Assembly: GCA_947057405.1 (NCBI GenBank)
Contig: CAMSEJ010000051.1
Location: 1-10,723 of the forward strand
Direction of reading: 5' to 3'
Origin: an uncultured Roseburia sp.
Lineage (GTDB): Bacteria > Bacillota > Clostridia > Lachnospirales > Lachnospiraceae
DNA: 10,723 nucleotides
This document shows, piece by piece, positions 6,656-10,723 of this stretch. The notes beneath the pieces are model-generated. The model was given only the letters and a program-made list of their open reading frames with translations, was not told the origin of the DNA and ran no database searches. The position numbers and the translations under genes were made by a program. The stretch's first letter is position 1. Every line of letters begins with the position of its first letter.

Positions 6656-7870
6656 TTATTTATCCGTTTCTGCTAATTTCATAGCGCGCACCTTTAACGG
6701 AAGCCCGAACAGGGTAATAAATCCTTCCGCGTCATGGTGATCATATAAGTCGCCGGTCGTAAAGCTGGCAAGTGATTCGCTGTACAGCGAATACGGAGAA
6801 GTCGTGCCCGCCTTAATAATATTCCCTTTATACAATTTAAAATGCACTTCACCGGTTACATATTGCTGAGTAGAAGTCACAAATGCGCAGACGGCTTCGC
6901 AAAGCGGCGTAAACCATTTGCCTTCATACACAATCTGAGCCAGCTTATTGCCCATGTCTTTTTTCGTTTCCATCGTAGCGCGGTCTAACACAAGCTCTTC
7001 TAACTGCTGATGTGCTTCCATCAGAATCGTTCCGCCTGGCGTCTCATAAACGCCGCGGGATTTCATGCCCACCACGCGGTTTTCCACGATATCGACAATC
7101 CCAATTCCGTGTTTGCCGCCGAGGCGGTTTAATTCGCGGATAATATCCGAAACCTTCATCTGTTTGCCGTTGACGGAAACCGGAACGCCTTTTTCAAATG
7201 TCATGGTCACATATTCGCCTTCTTCCGGAGCCTGTTCCGGAGAAACGCCGAGCACCAGAAGGTGATCGTAATTCGGCTCTACAGCCGGATCCTCCAGCTC
7301 CAGCCCTTCATGGCTGATATGCCATAAATTACGGTCGCGGCTGTAGCTGCTGTCCGCGGAAAACGGCAGGTCAATTCCGTGTTCTTTGCAGTAAGCGATT
7401 TCGGATTCTCTGGAATCCATATTCCATTTATCGTCACGCCAGGCGGCAATAATCTTAAGATCCGGCGCCAGTGCCTTAATGCCCAGTTCAAAACGGATCT
7501 GGTCATTGCCCTTGCCGGTTGCGCCGTGGCAGATAGCCGTTGCGCCTTCCTTCCTGGCAACCTCTACCAGTCTTTTTGCAATGCCCGGACGGGCCATAGA
7601 GGTACCTAACAGATACTTATTCTCATACACGGCGCCCGCCTGTACGCAGGGGATAATATAGTCGTCGCAAAATTCATCCACAATGTCTTCAATATACAGC
7701 TTACTTGCACCGGAAAGCTTAGCGCGTTCTTCCAGCCCGTCCAGTTCCTCTTCCTGTCCGCAGTCAATACAGCAGCAGATTACCTCATAGTCATAATTTT
7801 CCTTCAGCCAGGGAATAATCGCGGTCGTGTCCAAACCTCCGGAGTACGCTAAAACAACTTTTTCTTTCAT
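6656..7870 (-). CDS. argG: Argininosuccinate synthase
   Basis: Joins citrulline and aspartate with ATP to give argininosuccinate, the penultimate step of arginine synthesis, in the cytosol. The 404 residues match the usual length. The N-terminal ATP pyrophosphatase motif AYSGGLDT is at 8-15. CHGATGKGNDQIRFE at 114-128 is the conserved citrulline/aspartate-binding stretch. DSSYSRDRNLWHISHEGLEL and GGKHGIGIVDIVENRVVGMK are also canonical. The ATG at 7870 gives the standard family start; AAAGGA lies about 12 bases upstream, slightly far. No argH follows; instead a pyruvyl transferase gene begins 5 bp after the stop. argC starts 1.2 kb away on the opposite strand. A promoter-like pair at 7910-7938 would give a short leader, and two ARG boxes lie a further ~75-100 bp upstream, so arginine repression is likely. 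Confidence 0.98.
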   Translation of the reverse strand: MKEKVVLAYSGGLDTTAIIPWLKENYDYEVICCCIDCGQEEELDGLEERAKLSGASKLYIEDIVDEFCDDYIIPCVQAGAVYENKYLLGTSMARPGIAKRLVEVARKEGATAICHGATGKGNDQIRFELGIKALAPDLKIIAAWRDDKWNMDSRESEIAYCKEHGIDLPFSADSSYSRDRNLWHISHEGLELEDPAVEPNYDHLLVLGVSPEQAPEEGEYVTMTFEKGVPVSVNGKQMKVSDIIRELNRLGGKHGIGIVDIVENRVVGMKSRGVYETPGGTILMEAHQQLEELVLDRATMETKKDMGNKLAQIVYEGKWFTPLCEAVCAFVTSTQQYVTGEVHFKLYKGNIIKAGTTSPYSLYSESLASFTTGDLYDHHDAEGFITLFGLPLKVRAMKLAETDK

Positions 7871-7909
7871 GGTAGGTCAACATCCTTTCTTTCTTCATCG
7901 TTACCAACT

Positions 7910-7938
7910 AATATACAACAACTTGTATCAAAACACAA
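7910..7938 (-). promoter_or_regulatory. Candidate argG promoter
   Basis: On minus, TTGTGT (7933-7938) and TATATT (7910-7915) are 17 bp apart, predicting a leader of about 33 nt before the argG ATG. The -35 is a modest match. A small inverted repeat, ACTTGT / ACAAGT, overlaps it (7921-7940). A second possible argG promoter, TTGCAT-18-CATAAT, lies within the ARG boxes. Confidence 0.4.
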
Positions 7939-8010
7939 GTGAAAAAATATACATTTTTAATTTGAAATAGTGAAATGAAATGCGTAAAATTGACTTTGTG
8001 AAAAAATGTG

Positions 8011-8039
8011 TTGAATATTATGCATAAATTATGTATAAT
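8011..8039 (+). promoter_or_regulatory. Strong plus-strand promoter inside the ARG boxes
   Basis: TTGAAT (8011-8016) and a perfect TATAAT (8034-8039) are separated by 17 bp on the plus strand. Both hexamers are covered by the ARG boxes, as expected for direct repression. The direction is away from argG, toward the repeat element and argC, 1.04 kb downstream. It may be the original argC operon promoter, or it may drive a regulated noncoding transcript. Confidence 0.55.
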
Positions 8040-8045
8040 TATGCA
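8012..8045. promoter_or_regulatory. Tandem ARG boxes (ArgR/AhrC operator)
   Basis: TGTATAATTATGCA (8032-8045) matches the ARG box core TGAATWWWWATTCA at 12 of 14 positions. TGAATATTATGCA (8012-8024) is a second box, one base short in its spacer. Read on minus, the two boxes start 21 bp apart, the exact two-turn spacing of paired ARG boxes bound by ArgR/AhrC hexamers. The location between argG and argC supports arginine-dependent repression. No similar box is visible near argC. Confidence 0.75.
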
Positions 8046-8184
8046 AAGTGGGGTGCGTGGCCGGGAGATTTGCTGAAGCTTCCGCCGGGGAGCTCCTGCG
8101 GCAGAGGGGGCTTTTGTGGGGCCTGTGTTCATGGATTAAGGAATTCTAAACAATCCCCCTGAGATGCCACATGCGAACGCAACC

Positions 8185-8243
8185 GCCCTGAATGCGCCGT
8201 CCGTGGCGCAGTCAGGGCTTTCCCGGACATCCATGTCCGGGAA
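8185..8243. repeat. Paired hairpins, left arm
   Basis: The first hairpin (8185-8218) pairs GCCCTGA with TCAGGGC and TGCGCC with GGCGCA, with one A/G mismatch. One base later, TTCCCGGACAT (8220-8230) and ATGTCCGGGAA (8233-8243) form an almost perfect palindrome. Both would fold stably in RNA or single-stranded DNA. The pair recurs inverted at 8778-8836. Confidence 0.85.
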
Positions 8244-8370
8244 TTGCTGACAGAGCCAGGGACTGTTAAGAATTTCTAAATCCAATCACAATGTCCCCTA
8301 AGAAGCCCCCTCCGCCGCAGGCTATCCCTGGCTGTGTTTTCGAAATCTCTGTGTGTTAATGATACAATCT

Positions 8371-8790
8371 TGCAGGTTTTCAAAGACCAAAGGCCCGCAT
8401 TACCCGTCATGCACCGCCAATCACCTACAGCCATCATCTCATCGATGAACAGCCGGCCAGAGGACAGGGGATACACCGGGGCATTGTGATAGGATTTAGG
8501 GAAGCTTTGTATCCCGGGCGCAGCCAGCAAATCCCGGACACAGTTTTCCCCCTAAACATGAAAACTGCACAAACATGCAAGCTTTCAAAAACCAAAAGCC
8601 CGCGTCACCCGTCATGCCCCACCAATTACCTACAGCCCTCACCCCCTTCCACGAAGTTTAATCGTGCAGCCGCCCAACGTAAAACATGCCGATGAACAGC
8701 CGGCCAGAGGACAGGGGATACGCCGGGGCATTGTGATTGGATTTAGGGAAGATTAGTATCCCCGGCACAGCCAGCAATTCCCGGACACGG
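8371..8790. repeat. Two direct copies inside the inverted-repeat element
   Basis: Unit 1 runs from about 8371 to 8540 and unit 2 from about 8576 to 8790. Both carry TTTCAAAnACCAAAnGCCCGC, then ACCCGTCATGC and CACCTACAGCC / TACCTACAGCC. Both continue with GATGAACAGCCGGCCAGAGG and the following GACAGGGGATAC. Unit 2 has about 50 extra bases (8638-8690) that include a small hairpin, CACGA / TCGTG. A third, partial and inverted copy of the CCGGCCAGAGGACAG part lies at 8900-8928. The extension of unit 2 into the palindromic arm shows that units and arms were assembled as a mosaic. Confidence 0.75.
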
Positions 8791-8836
8791 ATGTCCGGGA
8801 AAGCCCTGACTGCGCCATGGACGGCGCATTCAGGGC
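8778..8836. repeat. Paired hairpins, right arm (inverted copy)
   Basis: TTCCCGGACA (8778-8787) pairs with TGTCCGGGAA (8792-8801). GCCCTGA (8803-8809) pairs with TCAGGGC (8830-8836), with TGCGCC/GGCGCA inside. It is the mirror image of the left-arm pair. The loop changes (CATCCATG versus CACGGATG) leave the stems almost intact. Confidence 0.85.
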
Positions 8837-8975
8837 GGTTGCGTTCGCATAGCAGAAGGTGTTCGGGGATACTTAGCATCCCTTAATCCATGAACACAGC
8901 CCCGGTGTATCCTCTGTCCTCTGGCCGGCGTCTCACCCGCCATAATTTATCTATTACCCGCTCACCCGCACGATT

Positions 8976-9017
8976 CCTCCCACAAAACGAAGTTTACTCT
9001 TTACGGGAGGGGGTTTT
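8976..9017 (+). terminator. Weak terminator- or attenuator-like hairpin before argC
   Basis: CCTCCC (8976-8981) can pair with GGGAGG (9005-9010), followed by GGG and five T (9013-9017). The loop is long (23 bases) and the stem short, so this is marginal. If it works, it would end transcripts arriving from the repeat element about 60 bp before argC, and a promoter nearer to argC would be needed. I found no convincing one; TTGACC at 9041 has no matching -10. Confidence 0.25.
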
Positions 9018-9076
9018 TGTACTAAACTAATACAAGCAGTTTGACCAAATTTTCTAAAGAAAGCAGAGTGATACAT

Positions 9077-10144
9077 ATGATCAAAGCAGGAATTATCGGA
9101 GCAACCGGATACGCAGGCGGGGAGCTGGTGCGTCTTCTTCTCGGCCACAGGAATGCGGAAATTAAATGGTTCGGCTCAAGAAGTTATATAGACAGGAAGT
9201 ACGCGGATGTTTATCGGAATATGTTTTGCCTTGTGGAGGACAAATGTCTGGATGATAATCTAAAGGAACTGGCCGGGCAGGTGGACGTGATTTTTACGGC
9301 GACGCCGCAGGGCTATCTGGCGTCCGTTTTAACGGAGGATATTTTAAACAGGGTAAAAATCATTGATTTAAGCGCGGATTACCGTATTAAGGACGTATCG
9401 GTTTATGAGAAGTGGTATCAGATCGAACATAAATCGCCGCAGTTTTTGGAGGAGGCAGTGTACGGGCTTTGCGAGATAAACCGGGATGATATTAAGGGGG
9501 CGAGGCTTTTGGCCAACCCCGGCTGCTATACGACGTGCTCGATTCTGACGGCGTATCCTCTGGTAAAAGAGGGGTTGATTGATACGGATACGCTGGTGAT
9601 TGACGCGAAGTCCGGTACGTCGGGGGCAGGGCGCGGGGCGAAGACGGCGAACCTGTTTTGTGAGGTAAATGAAAATATGAAGGCCTACGGCGTGACGGAG
9701 CACAGACATACGCCGGAAATTGAGGAGCAGCTTTCTTATGCGGCGGGCCGGGAGGTTTTGGTGAATTTTACGCCTCACCTTGTGCCGATGAACCGCGGGA
9801 TTTTGGTGACGGAATATGCGAAGTTAAGGGAAGTGCAGCGAAAGGACGGGACATGGGGCCTGCCTTCTGATGAGAGGATACGGGCGGCTTATGAAAAGTA
9901 TTATGCTAAGGAAGCGTTTATCCGCATTTTGGATCAGGGCGTGTGCCCGGAGACGAAATGGGTGGAGGGCAGCAATTTTGTGGATGTGAATTTTAAGACA
10001 GATGCGAGGACCGGGCGCGTGATTTTGATGGGCGCGCTGGATAACCTGGTAAAAGGCGCGGCGGGCCAGGCGGTTCAGAATATGAATCTTTTGTTTGGAG
10101 AGCCGGAAACGGAAGGGCTGTTTTTTGCCCCGCTGTTTCCGTAA
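9077..10144 (+). CDS. argC: N-acetyl-gamma-glutamyl-phosphate reductase
   Basis: Reduces N-acetylglutamyl phosphate to the semialdehyde with NADPH, the third step toward ornithine. It has 355 residues, usual for the long ArgC type. The NADP-binding loop GATGYAG is at 8-14, and the catalytic Cys is residue 150 in ANPGCYTTC. SGTSGAGRGAK follows at 179-189, and the conserved EHRHTPEIEEQL has its His at 211. FTPHLVPMNRGIL and GSNFVDVNF close the family pattern. I chose the ATG at 9077 because it starts directly at the Rossmann strand; an in-frame TTG at 9041 would add 12 unneeded residues. The ribosome site is only fair (AGAAAGCAGAG). It is followed after 10 bp by a GNAT gene and then argJ, so it is probably the first gene of the arginine operon. 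Its own upstream region lacks an ARG box. Confidence 0.97.
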   Translation: MIKAGIIGATGYAGGELVRLLLGHRNAEIKWFGSRSYIDRKYADVYRNMFCLVEDKCLDDNLKELAGQVDVIFTATPQGYLASVLTEDILNRVKIIDLSADYRIKDVSVYEKWYQIEHKSPQFLEEAVYGLCEINRDDIKGARLLANPGCYTTCSILTAYPLVKEGLIDTDTLVIDAKSGTSGAGRGAKTANLFCEVNENMKAYGVTEHRHTPEIEEQLSYAAGREVLVNFTPHLVPMNRGILVTEYAKLREVQRKDGTWGLPSDERIRAAYEKYYAKEAFIRILDQGVCPETKWVEGSNFVDVNFKTDARTGRVILMGALDNLVKGAAGQAVQNMNLLFGEPETEGLFFAPLFP

Positions 10145-10154
10145 AGGGGGCGTT

Positions 10155-10622
10155 ATGGAGCAGACGGGTAAACTGACGATCCGTACGATGCAGATTGGCG
10201 ATTATGAAAGCGTTTACGGGCTTTGGACAAAAATCAGGGGGCTTGGGATCCGCAGTATTGACGACTCAAAGGAGGGGATTGCGCGGTTTATCCGGCGGAA
10301 TCCGACGACAAGCATTGTGGCGGAGGCGGACGGCGGGATTGTCGGCGCGATTTTGTGCGGGCACGACGGCAGGCGCGGCTGTTTTTACCATGTATGCGTA
10401 AAGGAAGGCTACCGCAAACGCGGGATCGGCAAGGCGATGGCCGTGGCGGCGATGAAGGCGCTGAAAGCGGAACGGATTAATAAGGTGTGTTTGATTGCGT
10501 TTGCGGACAATGAGGGCGGCAATGAATTTTGGAAGCGCGTGGGATGGACCAAACGGTGCGATCTGAATTATTATGATTTTACGCTGAATGAAGAAAATAT
10601 TACCAGATTTAATGAGAAATAG
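10155..10622 (+). CDS. GNAT family N-acetyltransferase, YpeA-like, in the arginine operon
   Basis: A 155-residue cytosolic acetyl-CoA-dependent acetyltransferase. The GNAT fold is clear: LTIRTMQIGDYESVYGLW (7-24), VAEADGGIVGAILCGHDGRR (55-74), the acetyl-CoA pyrophosphate loop YRKRGIGKA (86-94), and the end FWKRVGWTKR (125-134). The GxDGxRG stretch is also typical of E. coli YpeA-like proteins. The ATG at 10155 follows AAGGGGG; an in-frame start at 10095 lies inside argC and is rejected. argC ends 10 bp before and argJ begins 11 bp after, so all three are surely co-transcribed. The place suggests a role in arginine synthesis, perhaps as a short N-acetylglutamate synthase like mycobacterial Rv2747, priming the acetyl cycle. 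But ArgJ alone often does this, and YpeA-like enzymes can have other substrates. Fold is secure, substrate is inference. Confidence 0.92.
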   Translation: MEQTGKLTIRTMQIGDYESVYGLWTKIRGLGIRSIDDSKEGIARFIRRNPTTSIVAEADGGIVGAILCGHDGRRGCFYHVCVKEGYRKRGIGKAMAVAAMKALKAERINKVCLIAFADNEGGNEFWKRVGWTKRCDLNYYDFTLNEENITRFNEK

Positions 10623-10633
10623 AGGAGGACGGT

Positions 10634-10723
10634 ATGAATAGGACAGAGGGCGGTGTGACCGCGGCAAAGGGATTTTTGGCGGCTTCGACGGCGGCCGGAA
10701 ATACTCTGCCCATTTTCGGGTAC
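10634..10723 (+). CDS. argJ: ArgJ (glutamate N-acetyltransferase), N-terminal fragment cut by window end
   Basis: Only 30 codons are present. MNRTEGGVTAAKGFLAASTA matches the characteristic ArgJ start GGVTA-KGF-A-G. GAGGAGG lies 5 bases before the ATG, the best ribosome site in the window. ArgJ moves the acetyl group from N-acetylornithine to glutamate and often also makes N-acetylglutamate from acetyl-CoA. Its place after argC and the GNAT gene fits an argC-J-B-D order. After residue 22 the frame reads NTLPIFGY, unlike the I-K-Y-type continuation I would expect, so the last ~25 bases may be divergent or low-quality sequence. Confidence 0.75.
   Translation, partial: MNRTEGGVTAAKGFLAASTAAGNTLPIFGY

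Larger units (their letters stand above)
8117..8903. repeat. ~790 bp inverted-repeat element between argG and argC
   Basis: The two ends are inverted copies: CTGTGTTCATGGATTAAGG at 8123-8141 and its exact reverse complement at 8881-8899. Similarity continues inward with gaps, then becomes strong between 8171-8293 and 8729-8850, with few differences in ~122 bp. The arms are therefore ~175 bp, flanking a ~435 bp centre. No transposase and no obvious target-site duplication was found. It resembles a non-autonomous MITE-like or BIME-like dispersed intergenic element. Minus-strand open frames inside it (8276-8530, 8658-8879) are probably by-products of the repeat. It is more GC-rich than the AT-rich ARG-box region beside it. 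Confidence 0.8.

Noticed and set aside
7871..8010. T-box or other riboswitch in the argG leader
   Set aside because: No T-box core or stem set was seen; the leader is AT-rich and weakly structured. ARG boxes explain regulation better.
8076..8116. Terminator shortly after the plus-strand ARG promoter
   Set aside because: AAGC/GCTT and CCGC/GCGG arms exist and TTTT follows, but the internal loop is large and lopsided and the T run is short. Not enough to call.
8276..8530. 84-residue minus-strand open frame in the repeat element
   Set aside because: It lies across the direct-repeat unit, has no ribosome site I can support, and differs from its repeat copy mainly at amino-acid-changing positions. 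A by-product of the repeat is more likely.
8371..8790. CRISPR array
   Set aside because: Repeats are long, only two to three in number, imperfect and not regularly spaced; no cas genes.
8658..8879. 73-residue minus-strand open frame across the right palindromic arm
   Set aside because: It reads straight through the hairpins, shares its sequence with the repeat copy, and matches no domain.
9013..9046. argC-proximal promoter using TTGACC at 9041, or the repeat TTGTACTAAACTAATACAA
   Set aside because: No -10 lies 16-18 bp from TTGACC, and the inverted repeat has only 5 bp arms. Neither is strong enough to list.

Overview
The window looks like chromosomal DNA of a low-to-mid GC Firmicute, most likely a gut-type Lachnospiraceae (Clostridia). 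The basis is strong AGGAG-type ribosome sites, a LipO-type sugar-binding lipoprotein, a split argG / argC-argJ arginine locus with ArgR/AhrC-style operators, and long GC-rich palindromic intergenic repeats. This placement is inferred from protein style, not from a marker gene.

Left part (1-2520). A LipO-like ABC solute-binding lipoprotein lies on the minus strand (53-1536) and is broken by a one-base slip in a run of eight A. After an AT-rich gap comes an AT-rich pair of divergent genes: a 53-residue unknown protein on minus (1803-1964, with its own terminator) and an XRE/Cro-like regulator on plus (2140-2514). Between them are four related half-sites arranged as two inverted repeats, which suggests that the regulator controls both genes.

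Middle (2564-5407). A plus-strand operon encodes a family 2 glycosyltransferase, a permuted papain-like (YiiX/NlpC-P60-type) protein, and an LPG_synthase_TM (YbhN/AglD-like) membrane protein that overlaps the previous gene by 83 bp. It looks like a small cell-envelope glycan or glycolipid module. It ends in a strong terminator that probably serves both directions, facing a convergent minus-strand pair.

Right part (5415-10723). The minus-strand pair is argG followed, 5 bp later, by a polysaccharide pyruvyl transferase family gene. On the plus strand lie argC, a YpeA-like GNAT acetyltransferase gene and the start of argJ, closely spaced as an arginine operon. The 1.2 kb between argG and argC holds two ARG boxes exactly 21 bp apart. 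They overlie a good plus-strand promoter, pointing toward argC. The gap also holds a ~790 bp inverted-repeat element with ~175 bp arms, paired hairpins and internal direct repeats. I see no operator next to argC itself, so the element may have been inserted between the regulated promoter and argC, leaving a ~1 kb structured leader.

No tRNA, rRNA, CRISPR array, transposase or phage gene was recognised. Positions 1-52 hold nothing I can name.
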